Assembly (NCBI RefSeq): GCF_002723915.1
Contig: NZ_BEWL01000012.1
Span: forward strand, 28,597-92,596
Origin: Gluconobacter albidus
GTDB lineage: Bacteria > Pseudomonadota > Alphaproteobacteria > Acetobacterales > Acetobacteraceae
Direction: 5' to 3'
Length of the DNA: 64,000 nucleotides
Below the pieces are notes generated by a model that saw nothing but the letters and a program-made list of their open reading frames with translations, did no database searches and was not told where the DNA came from. This document shows, piece by piece, positions 32,947 through 39,303 of this stretch. Position 1 is the first letter of the stretch, and each line of letters opens with the position of its first letter. A program made the translations under genes and the position numbers.

Positions 32947-33491
32947 ACGTCACCACCAGTCGCGGCCGAGGAATGTTCACCCCGGCCGCTATCGTCCATC
33001 CTGCGTTTTCCACAACCAACAGGAGACGATTCTTGAAACAGAAAATTGAAGAACTGGAAGATCGCGTTCGCAAGCTTGAACAGGCGCTTGAGAAAGTGAA
33101 GAAATTTGTAAAAATGCCGAAAGATACTTCTGATGAAGAGCTGAAATACGACGGGATGTAAAACATCATTCAGGTCGTAAATCAGATCCCGCATCTGCCA
33201 GGACGAGGTCAGCTTGAACTTGTCCTGGGAGAACGCGATCTTTACCGCCGTGACATTCCGATCATGGCGCATCTTTTCGCGTTCAATCTTGCGCCAGGTA
33301 CGCAGATACAGAACGGTCGAGATCAAACAGACAACTGACCCCGAGCTGCCAGTCTGGATTTCTGAGAGTGATTTCAGAACCTGCCGATAGTCGTCCTCAT
33401 ACTGATTGCCTTGGAATGCCTTACTCCGGACACCATCCGGGTGACGGGCGCGCAGACGCAGTTTACGGATGACCGCATGGATGATTTTCAT
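32943..33491 (-). CDS. Early leftward gene, 182 aa, possible membrane protein
   Basis: Not recognised. The ATG overlaps the Cro-like stop (ATGA) and the stop overlaps the CII-like start (ATGA), strong signs of a real gene in the operon. Residues about 50-63 (SVVCLISTVLYL) could be a membrane segment, followed by the basic RTWRKIEREKMRHDR. The last third is phenylalanine/leucine-rich because it lies antisense to a coiled-coil microgene, and its real sequence constraint is doubtful there. Confidence 0.55.
   Translation of the reverse strand: MKIIHAVIRKLRLRARHPDGVRSKAFQGNQYEDDYRQVLKSLSEIQTGSSGSVVCLISTVLYLRTWRKIEREKMRHDRNVTAVKIAFSQDKFKLTSSWQMRDLIYDLNDVLHPVVFQLFIRSIFRHFYKFLHFLKRLFKLANAIFQFFNFLFQESSPVGCGKRRMDDSGRGEHSSAATGGDV
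33033..33161 (+). CDS. Antisense nested coiled-coil microprotein, 42 aa
   Basis: A TTG start at 33033 has AGGAG (33021-33025) upstream. The product is a near-ideal amphipathic coil (IEELEDRVRKLEQALEKVKK) with an acidic tail ending DDEEL-like residues. It lies wholly inside the 3' third of the leftward 182-aa gene, on the other strand. The heptad pattern and ribosome binding site favour translation; no promoter is evident. Confidence 0.45.
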   Translation: MKQKIEELEDRVRKLEQALEKVKKFVKMPKDTSDEELKYDGM

Positions 33492-33691
33492 GCTGCTTTC
33501 TCCACTTCACCGCACTCCTGCAACGCTTGGATTAGGCGCCCAACCACCGCGAGTGTCGGAGAAGTTTCTCCGGCTTTCCAGCGAGTGAAAGTGCTTCGAG
33601 CTACCTGAGCCCTCCGACACAGATCACCAATCGCAATGCCCCTTTCGCGGGCATCGCTTTCGATATCAGCAGGAGACGGAAGATTTTTCAT
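33488..33691 (-). CDS. Cro-like XRE-family regulator, 67 aa
   Basis: Start at 33691 (MKNLPSPADIESDARERGIA), divergent from the repressor. The helix-turn-helix is IAIGDLCRRAQVARSTFTRW, followed by KAGETSPTLAVVGRLIQAL. As the first gene of the leftward early operon opposite a CI-like gene it should act as Cro, committing the phage to lytic growth. Operator repeats fill the gap between the two starts. Confidence 0.8.
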   Translation of the reverse strand: MKNLPSPADIESDARERGIAIGDLCRRAQVARSTFTRWKAGETSPTLAVVGRLIQALQECGEVEKAA

Positions 33692-33700
33692 ACGTCCATT

Positions 33701-33775
33701 ATGCGCAATAATGCAAACATAACAAGCGCAATTTTGCGCAGGGATTTCAATCTCACGATGTGCGAAAATGCGCAT
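33701..33775. promoter_or_regulatory. Operator cluster between cro and cI (three sites)
   Basis: Three 16-bp imperfect palindromes of the form TGCGCATTTTTGCGCA: TGCGCAATAATGCAAA (33702-33717), AGCGCAATTTTGCGCA (33725-33740) and a variant containing TGCGAAAATGCGCA (33761-33774). They cover the divergent promoter region and the third abuts the repressor ATG, as in lambda OR. Confidence 0.8.
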
Positions 33776-34480
33776 ATGAGCAGCGTTAATGATTCTGTCC
33801 GGTCCAGCCAGCAGGCTTACATTCGAGCTATCAGAGATCGAACTGGAAAATCCTTCTCTGATATCGCTCGTAGTGTCGGCGTTGCACCGAGTACTATTGT
33901 GCGCTTCATGAATGACGGAAGTGCCAGTCATAGTCTTAGCGCGACCACGATGGCACGCTTAGAAAAAGAATTTGGCGCTTCAGGACATCAAGATGTTCGC
34001 TTAGTGCCTTCCAACTCGTGTGAATTAGTGCCCATGGTTGGAAAAATACAAGCTGGAGTTTGGCAATCTGGCGACATGTTCTCACAGGAAGGCTATTCCG
34101 AATATATATCAATTACCCCAGATGATAGATATCCCGGCATAAAACGATGGGCTTTTAGAGTTCAGGGAGACTCTATGGACCTCTTATATCCGTCCGGAAC
34201 CATCGTTATTGCAATTTCATACTGCGATATTGCGCGGCCGCCGAAAACTGGAGACAAGGTGATTGCCATACGGCAGGAAAATGGCCTCGAAGAAGCGACC
34301 CTGAAAGAAATAGAGATTAAAGATGACGGGCGCGTTGTTTTGTGGCCCAGGAGTACAAACCCTGAATTCTCACAGGCCATAGTCATTCCTCCATCTGGAG
34401 TAAATCCGTTTCCGGATCACGGATGCAACGAGGAGTACAGAATATCTGGAATGGTAATTCAAAGCATACGCAGGGAATGA
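33776..34480 (+). CDS. CI-like repressor with S24 autocleavage domain, 234 aa
   Basis: N-terminal helix-turn-helix FSDIARSVGVAPSTIVRFMN; C-terminal LexA/CI peptidase with GDSM serine S133 and lysine K177 (ATLKEIE). Such repressors keep the lysogen silent and self-cleave when RecA is activated. ATG 33776 has no ribosome binding site and may be leaderless like lambda cI; an in-frame ATG at 33758 would place an operator inside the coding sequence. It ends in ATGA overlap with a secreted-protein gene. Confidence 0.9.
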   Translation: MSSVNDSVRSSQQAYIRAIRDRTGKSFSDIARSVGVAPSTIVRFMNDGSASHSLSATTMARLEKEFGASGHQDVRLVPSNSCELVPMVGKIQAGVWQSGDMFSQEGYSEYISITPDDRYPGIKRWAFRVQGDSMDLLYPSGTIVIAISYCDIARPPKTGDKVIAIRQENGLEEATLKEIEIKDDGRVVLWPRSTNPEFSQAIVIPPSGVNPFPDHGCNEEYRISGMVIQSIRRE

Positions 34481-35310
34481 TGATAAAGTCGTTAATTGCA
34501 TGTGCATTTTTAATGATGCCAATAGTAGCTTATTCTGATGATCTTTCCAAAGTTCATATAAATGGAAAAACTTTTGGTGTTTACGGAAATTACAACCAAG
34601 GGTTCGCATACACATTTAATGGACATGCATTCACGCCCGATGATTATTCGTTCTCTTCAAAAATCTTTAAGATAATTGAGGGCGACGGCAAGACTTATGT
34701 AATCACTGTCGACCAAGATGATGGCTCGGCATCTGCACCTCAATACCGGGCATTCGATGTTACGGGAGATGCTTTTATCCCAAGCGCGCTTATTGGCCAG
34801 GGGATTGGCGACCATCTTGACGGCGCCTGGTCTGTTATAGGGGGAGATGCTGTTGCAACGATTCAAAAGGACGACGGCAGCTCTGCCACTACATTTCACA
34901 TTCGCGATGGTCTTGTTCATATCCTGACACAAGGCAGGGACAATAGCTTATCAGGCCCGTCAACACCTCCGGGCGGGGATTACGCGGCCTTTGTCGCTGG
35001 TATGCGTCTTAAAGAAGCGTTTCATTCTAAGGCTATCAATCCAATCTTGAGGAAAGCGTTCCCAGAGCCTGTTTATTCTGATGTATTCAAGTTGGCAGAA
35101 GAAGATTTCGGCAGTGCATTCCAAGCGGGAAATCAGGGCAGTTTCGCGTTCCTTAGCCAGCCTCACGACTCTCGCGACCGTTATATCGCAATCGCAATTC
35201 AACCAAATGGCACTGCGGTGGCTATCTTCTCTTCCAATGGACATCACGAAGTCACCTATGGAAATCCAGATCCTTTAATCAAAATGAGATTGCAACGCGA
35301 AATCCCTTGA
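34477..35310 (+). CDS. Secreted lysogeny-coupled protein, 277 aa, unknown
   Basis: The ATG overlaps the repressor stop (ATGA), so it should be translated whenever the repressor mRNA is, that is in the lysogen. A Sec signal peptide covers residues 1-20 (IKSLIACAFLMMPIVAYS), with no lipobox cysteine. The mature protein is beta-rich with repeated GDGKTYVIT and FDVTGDAF-like strands and no known motif. The gene is AT-rich relative to structural genes. Candidate roles are surface modification or exclusion of related phages; both are inference from position. Confidence 0.7.
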   Translation: MMIKSLIACAFLMMPIVAYSDDLSKVHINGKTFGVYGNYNQGFAYTFNGHAFTPDDYSFSSKIFKIIEGDGKTYVITVDQDDGSASAPQYRAFDVTGDAFIPSALIGQGIGDHLDGAWSVIGGDAVATIQKDDGSSATTFHIRDGLVHILTQGRDNSLSGPSTPPGGDYAAFVAGMRLKEAFHSKAINPILRKAFPEPVYSDVFKLAEEDFGSAFQAGNQGSFAFLSQPHDSRDRYIAIAIQPNGTAVAIFSSNGHHEVTYGNPDPLIKMRLQREIP

Positions 35311-35351
35311 TGCGCATTTTTGCGCTTGATCTAAATTAGCATTTTTGCGCA
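35311..35351. promoter_or_regulatory. Second operator cluster, before the xis-int operon (two sites)
   Basis: TGCGCATTTTTGCGC (35311-35325) and AGCATTTTTGCGCA (35338-35351) match the operator consensus at 33.7 kb. They lie 37 bases before the first rightward gene, where a promoter is expected, so the CI-like repressor probably controls this operon as well. Confidence 0.75.
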
Positions 35352-35387
35352 AAGTCTCTCCATTGCCACCCGCGATGGAGAGTTTCC

Positions 35388-35825
35388 GTGTCGCACATTC
35401 AAGCCCACACAGGCCGTCCCGTTCCGCGCCCAGCACTGTTTGACAGACCCGTTCCACAGACACGCAGCGGCTTTGAGCAGCTCCTCACAGAGATCAATCC
35501 CCGCGTTCACGCCAAGGCACGCGAACTCTTCGTCAACATGCAGGGCTGCCATAATCAGGCTGGCATCTGTGACGGTTATCGCGACTACGATGATGCCCGG
35601 ATCTGGTCCGACAATGCCTTCCGCATTGGCGAACAGCTGGACGAACTTCTGTCCGCGAACCTGATCCGAGACCCCGTTCCTGGCATCCCGGAAAAGACGC
35701 TCGACTGCCGTCCAGTTACCACGTCGGCAATCGAAGAAATCGACCGAGCCCGCCTGCATGACTGGTGCTGGAAGATAGTCGATGGCCTGCGAGCTGTCGT
35801 CCCTCCTGCTCAGGGGCGCGCATAA
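35388..35825 (+). CDS. First gene of rightward operon, 145 aa, unknown
   Basis: GTG start with GGAGA nine bases upstream. The protein is soluble, without a recognised domain; it has a central tyrosine/aspartate-rich piece (ICDGYRDYDDARIW) and a tryptophan pair near the end (DWCWKIVDG). It is the first gene behind the second operator cluster, so it should be expressed on induction. Its stop overlaps the next ATG (TAATG). Confidence 0.6.
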   Translation: MSHIQAHTGRPVPRPALFDRPVPQTRSGFEQLLTEINPRVHAKARELFVNMQGCHNQAGICDGYRDYDDARIWSDNAFRIGEQLDELLSANLIRDPVPGIPEKTLDCRPVTTSAIEEIDRARLHDWCWKIVDGLRAVVPPAQGRA

Positions 35826-36136
35826 TGAACAACGCCAGAAAACTCGCACCAAACCGTGGCGGAAGGCCTTATCCTTTCTTCACCGTCTGCGTCACCGGAA
35901 CGCATCCGAGCGGCAAGGATCGCGTGGATTGCGCGGCCTATTCAGATGCTGAAAAGGTCGCCAGGACACGGTCGCGGGACACGCTCTGTCCGCAGGACAT
36001 CTTCTTTTCCGGTCGACTGGTCGCGTCCGTCGGCAGCCCGAACATGGCAGGCGAAATCCTGATCGACATGACCGTGTTCGGCAGCGCTCTTCTGGAGCGC
36101 GTCAGGCAGAACGCAGCCCGAAAGGCCGCACCGTGA
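35825..36136 (+). CDS. Rightward operon gene 2, 103 aa, unknown
   Basis: Translationally coupled to both neighbours (TAATG before, GTGA after). Small basic protein with beta-type FFTVCVTGTHPSG and a region SRDTLCPQDIFFSG. No known motif is visible. It may be an early host-takeover protein, judging only from operon position and size. Confidence 0.55.
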   Translation: MNNARKLAPNRGGRPYPFFTVCVTGTHPSGKDRVDCAAYSDAEKVARTRSRDTLCPQDIFFSGRLVASVGSPNMAGEILIDMTVFGSALLERVRQNAARKAAP

Positions 36137-36687
36137 GCAAGATCCTGATCACAAAGGCCGGCCAGGACGTTTTGGCCCGAAAGATGAAGCATGCGCTTGA
36201 TACAGCGTTGCTGGAAGGGCCGCGAACAACCGAAGAGATCATGATCTCTCTGGTGATCCTGCTGATCGGCGGAAAATATGACTACAAGGTCATACTGGAC
36301 CGCATCACCGGCCGGGACGGCGACGGCGGATTCCGGCGCATGGAACAGGTCGATGTCGAGGATATCGCGATCGAGACGATCCAGCGGCTCACGCAAATCA
36401 TTCCTCCGTACAAGCGCACAAGCGCTGGCCGCCCAGCAGAATCCTATCAGGTCGGCGAGCTGATAGGCGCGATCGTCAATGCCGACACCTACCTGCCGAA
36501 CATGGCGACTGATGATGTCCTGGCACACGTTCCCAGGCACACGCTGCTGGAACTCGTTCCCGCAGATATCGGGCCGGAAAAGTGCGTCAGACGCGCGAAG
36601 CTTGAAGATCTGCGCGCCATGATCGTGGAAGGGAAAGTCGAATGGCACCCGACGTCCTTCAGCTCTTTCACGGAGGATCTGTCGTGA
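36133..36687 (+). CDS. Rightward operon gene 3, 184 aa, unknown
   Basis: GTG start overlapping the previous stop. Helical protein with ARKMKHALDTALLEGPRTTE and the hydrophobic IMISLVILLIGG near residues 36-47, too short and isolated for a confident membrane call. Otherwise hydrophilic. Not recognised. Its stop overlaps the next GTG. Confidence 0.55.
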   Translation: MSKILITKAGQDVLARKMKHALDTALLEGPRTTEEIMISLVILLIGGKYDYKVILDRITGRDGDGGFRRMEQVDVEDIAIETIQRLTQIIPPYKRTSAGRPAESYQVGELIGAIVNADTYLPNMATDDVLAHVPRHTLLELVPADIGPEKCVRRAKLEDLRAMIVEGKVEWHPTSFSSFTEDLS

Positions 36688-36782
36688 AGAAATTTTTCAA
36701 GAAACTCTGGCGTTTCTTTCGAGAGCCGGACGCAAACCACGACGAAAATTTCGACGATTGGGCACAGAGGATTACGTGGTGA
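36684..36782 (+). CDS. Cationic amphipathic micropeptide, 32 aa
   Basis: A GTG start at 36684 follows a strong GGAGG at proper spacing, overlaps the previous stop (GTGA), and its own stop overlaps the next ATG (TGATG). The N-terminal half (KKFFKKLWRFFR) is a positively charged amphipathic helix; the second half is acidic (DENFDDW). The first half resembles membrane-active peptides. Function unknown. Confidence 0.6.
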   Translation: MKKFFKKLWRFFREPDANHDENFDDWAQRITW

Positions 36783-36976
36783 TGAGCCAGAAAGACCCGA
36801 CCAATCATCTCGGTCTGAACGATGGCCGCTGGCACGAAGTCCAGTCCCATCATGCCGGGCTGTCCGCGCCGGACTACGAATTCCGCGAGCGTCCTGGAAA
36901 GCCGTTCGTCCGTGAGATCCGTGACGTTGCAGCCAGAAAGCGAGCCATAGACGTGGAGGAACGGGGATGGACATAG
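36782..36976 (+). CDS. Rightward operon gene 5, 64 aa, unknown
   Basis: The ATG overlaps the preceding stop, and a GTG one codon earlier is possible. A polar protein with HLGLNDGRWHEVQSHHAG and a basic helical tail (REIRDVAARKRAIDVEERG). It overlaps the start of the excisionase gene by ten bases. No known family. Confidence 0.5.
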   Translation: MSQKDPTNHLGLNDGRWHEVQSHHAGLSAPDYEFRERPGKPFVREIRDVAARKRAIDVEERGWT

Positions 36977-37302
36977 AACCTCGCTTCCTGAACCGCGAGC
37001 AAGCAGCAGCCTATGTCGGCATCGGCGTTCACGTTTTCAATCAAGAAGTAAAACTCGGGATCTGGCCACAGCCTCGGGTCCGTGGCCCAGGTGGCGGCCG
37101 CTTGACGTGGGACCGCAAGTTGCTCGACCTCTATGCCGACCGGGATTCAGGGATCGGGGTGGCGACGCCGGCTGCAACCAGCGCCGCCTTTCCTGCGCAG
37201 CCCGGCCTAACCCACTCTCTGGCGGAGAATATGAGTGCCACGCTCACGCAGAACAGGGCTGAACGTCGTCCGCAAGAAGCGCGCCGACGGCAGCATCATT
37301 GA
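36967..37302 (+). CDS. xis: Excisionase-like protein, MerR/AlpA-type HTH, 111 aa
   Basis: Residues 5-55 contain FLNREQAAAYVGIGVHVFN followed by a GRLTWDRKLLDLYADR wing, the winged-helix of phage excisionases and AlpA regulators. The C-terminal 50 residues are alanine/arginine-rich, overlap the integrase start in another frame and look unstructured. It stands directly before int, as xis does in many phages, and would bend att DNA for excision. Confidence 0.7.
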   Translation: MDIEPRFLNREQAAAYVGIGVHVFNQEVKLGIWPQPRVRGPGGGRLTWDRKLLDLYADRDSGIGVATPAATSAAFPAQPGLTHSLAENMSATLTQNRAERRPQEARRRQHH

Positions 37303-38425
37303 ATATTTCTATGACCGACAGACTCGGAAGTTTCTGGGTCATGACCGGGAGGCAGCGCTTGCCTCCCTCGAAAATCTCTCTCCATTGCAGGCAGCCGGAC
37401 TGAATCCGGGCACCATTGGAGCATTGATCGTCGATTATCTGGCTTCGGAGGAATATCGGGCCCTCTCCCCCAGAACGCGAAACTTGTATCGAGGATACCT
37501 TGATCGGATGCGTGAAGACTGGGGCGTGCACCCTGCCCGCGCTATCAGCCGACAGGACGTTTTGGCTATTCGTGAGCGCTTGAGCCAGACACCTAGAAAG
37601 GCAGATCAGATCCTCTCCCTTCTTCAGAAGATCCTCGGCCGCGCTAAAGACGTCGGCCTGATCGACAGTAACCCCGCCGAACGCTTCAAGAGACAGCATA
37701 CGACCAAGCGCAGCGAAATCTGGAGCTATGAAATGGAAGATGCATTCCTGGAACGCGCCAGACCATCGCTTCAGATGGCCTATCTGCTTCTCCTTTACAC
37801 AGTACAGCGCCCAGGCGATGTCTTGACCATGGATGCGGACAGGATCTCGATCCGGAGTGGCCGCATGTTTATCGCCTTGCGCCAAGAAAAGACTGGCGCC
37901 TTGATAGACGTTCCCGTGCATGCCCGGCTTGAACCACACCTGAGAAGACGACTGGACGAGATCACCGCCGGACAGCAGCAAGCTGATGCCATAGTATCTG
38001 CCAGGATTGGAAAACCAGCGGCTGCGCTCCTGGTACCCAGCCCCACCGGAAAGGTCTGGGCACACCGGAATTTTGCCCGAGCATGGGATGAGGTCATGCG
38101 CCGCCTCGGACGAGCATATGCTCGCCAGCTGCTGCGTGGCGGTGCCACGCGGGCGCAGATCATATCGGAACTGGAAGCCAGTCACCGGCAGCGCCGCGAC
38201 TTGAGAAGAACAGGAATTGTCCGACTGGCAGAAGCCGGTGCAACGACACCACAGATCGCGGCGATTTCGGGACATGCGATCGACTACTGCCAGCGCATCA
38301 TCGACACTTACTTGCCACGTCGCACAGAGGTTGCGCTTGCTGGAATGGAAACATGGGAGCGACATCAGAGCCGCGAAACGTCGAAAATCGTCTCGATCGC
38401 GGCCAGTCGTGGCAGGCTGATGTGA
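37235..38425 (+). CDS. int: Tyrosine-recombinase integrase, 396 aa
   Basis: GTG start at 37235 with GGAG eight bases upstream; it overlaps xis by 68 bases. N-terminal arm-binding part, SAM-like core-binding domain (about 65-150), catalytic domain with R192 (VQRPGD), a lysine in QEKTGA, R324 (RRDLRRT), H347 (ISGH) and nucleophile Y359 (DTYLP). The usual first histidine of the HxxR box is R321 here. It lies 80 bases from the right att site and inserts the phage in tRNA-Arg. Confidence 0.93.
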   Translation: MPRSRRTGLNVVRKKRADGSIIEYFYDRQTRKFLGHDREAALASLENLSPLQAAGLNPGTIGALIVDYLASEEYRALSPRTRNLYRGYLDRMREDWGVHPARAISRQDVLAIRERLSQTPRKADQILSLLQKILGRAKDVGLIDSNPAERFKRQHTTKRSEIWSYEMEDAFLERARPSLQMAYLLLLYTVQRPGDVLTMDADRISIRSGRMFIALRQEKTGALIDVPVHARLEPHLRRRLDEITAGQQQADAIVSARIGKPAAALLVPSPTGKVWAHRNFARAWDEVMRRLGRAYARQLLRGGATRAQIISELEASHRQRRDLRRTGIVRLAEAGATTPQIAAISGHAIDYCQRIIDTYLPRRTEVALAGMETWERHQSRETSKIVSIAASRGRLM

Positions 38426-38452
38426 ACGGTTTGAGAACCTACCCATAGCCAT

Positions 38453-38480
38453 TGCAAACCATCTGCAAACTTTGCAAACC
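38453..38480. promoter_or_regulatory. Putative integrase arm-type sites, right end
   Basis: Three direct copies of TGCAAAC(C/T) at 38453, 38464 and 38473, spaced 11 and 9 bases, about 30 bases inside the right core. The same octamer recurs inside the left end at 794-853. Confidence 0.6.
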
Positions 38481-38505
38481 AGAGGGGCGCGAAAATGGCG
38501 GTTTT

Positions 38506-38582
38506 TGGCGCGCCCTGATGGATTCGAACCATCGACCCACAGCTTAGAAGGCTGTTGCTCTATCCATCTGAGCTAAGGGCGC
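38506..38582 (-). tRNA. tRNA-Arg(TCT), rebuilt at attR
   Basis: 77 nt on the minus strand, including encoded CCA (38508-38506) and discriminator G (38509). It has a normal cloverleaf: acceptor GCGCCCT/AGGGCGC, anticodon loop CTTCTAA in the ACAGC/GCTGT stem, and TTCGAAT in the T loop. The 5' part (38552-38582) is chromosomal. The core (38510-38551) repeats attL, and the last four bases come from the phage. Insertion thus leaves a full tRNA. Confidence 0.95.
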
Positions 38583-38600
38583 ATCAATGAGGCCATTAAC

Positions 38601-38677
38601 TGGTCGGGGCGCCCGGACTCGAACCGGGGGCCTCTTGTACCCAAAACAAGCGCGCTACCAGGCTGCGCCACGCCCCG
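38601..38677 (-). tRNA. tRNA-Pro(TGG)
   Basis: 77 nt on the minus strand with encoded CCA. Acceptor CGGGGCG/CGCCCCG, anticodon loop TTTGGGT between CTTGT and ACAAG, T loop GGTTCGAGTCC. It lies 18 bases from tRNA-Arg in the same direction and was probably cotranscribed with it. Confidence 0.95.
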
Positions 38678-38726
38678 AACCGGCCGGAACCTAGGATGTC
38701 TGGCCGGTCGAGGCAAGAGGGTTTTT

Positions 38727-39233
38727 TTATTCGCCTTCGCTTCGTACAAGCGGCGGTACGAAAAGCGGCGCAGTATCCCACGGAAACAGGACCCATGTGT
38801 CCTGCGCGACTTCGGTGACATAGTGGTCCGTGAAGGGCTTGCCTTCCGGCTTTGCGTAGAGGCAGGCAAAGACTGCCTTTGGAAGCAGTTCGCGCACAAT
38901 GCGGGCCGTAACACCCGAATCCACGAGATCGTCCACAATCAGGAAGCCATCGCCATCCCCTGCGGCAACAGGCGGTTTGACGACCTTCGGCTCGTGCTGC
39001 GTGCCTTCTTCGCCCGCATAACTGATAACTGAAACACTCTCGATCAGGCGGCAGCCCATTTCGCGGCCAAGAATGGCAGCGGGGATCAGGCCGCCACGGG
39101 TAATGGCAACGATTCCACGGAAAGGCCCATGTTTCTGCATGAGGGTTGAGGCCAGAAGGCGCGCATCACGATGGAGCTGATCCCAGGTGACGGTCGCATA
39201 ATGAACGGTTTGGGGAGTCTGATTGGCTGTCAT
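38727..39233 (-). CDS. gpt: Xanthine-guanine phosphoribosyltransferase, 168 aa
   Basis: Type I phosphoribosyltransferase with the PRPP-binding loop VDDLVDSGVTA at about residues 100-110 and the early AITRGGLIPA loop. It converts xanthine and guanine with PRPP to XMP and GMP in purine salvage. The start at 39233 (MTANQTPQTVHY) is chosen because the upstream 9 codons lack conservation-type features. It precedes tRNA-Pro and tRNA-Arg on the same strand. Confidence 0.88.
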   Translation of the reverse strand: MTANQTPQTVHYATVTWDQLHRDARLLASTLMQKHGPFRGIVAITRGGLIPAAILGREMGCRLIESVSVISYAGEEGTQHEPKVVKPPVAAGDGDGFLIVDDLVDSGVTARIVRELLPKAVFACLYAKPEGKPFTDHYVTEVAQDTWVLFPWDTAPLFVPPLVRSEGE

Positions 39234-39303
39234 GATCTTCCTCTGCCTTCCGTCTCGCAATTTTGCAATAAACTTGAGAGACGGAAGTGCCTAAAGTGCC
39301 GCA

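Larger units (their letters stand above)
722..38551. mobile_element. Complete siphovirus prophage in tRNA-Arg(TCT), about 37.8 kb
   Basis: The two ends are a 42-bp exact direct repeat (722-763 and 38510-38551) that is the 3' half of a tRNA-Arg gene from the anticodon stem onward. Core-to-core distance is 37,788 bp. Between them lie all modules of a temperate long-tailed phage: integrase and excisionase next to the right end, CI/Cro immunity region, replication, HNH-TerS-TerL packaging, HK97-type head, G/GT frameshift, tape measure, fibres and lysis. No essential gene shows a frameshift or a stop, so the element may be inducible. Cargo genes lie at the left end, inside the lysis region and behind the repressor. 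Confidence 0.95.
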
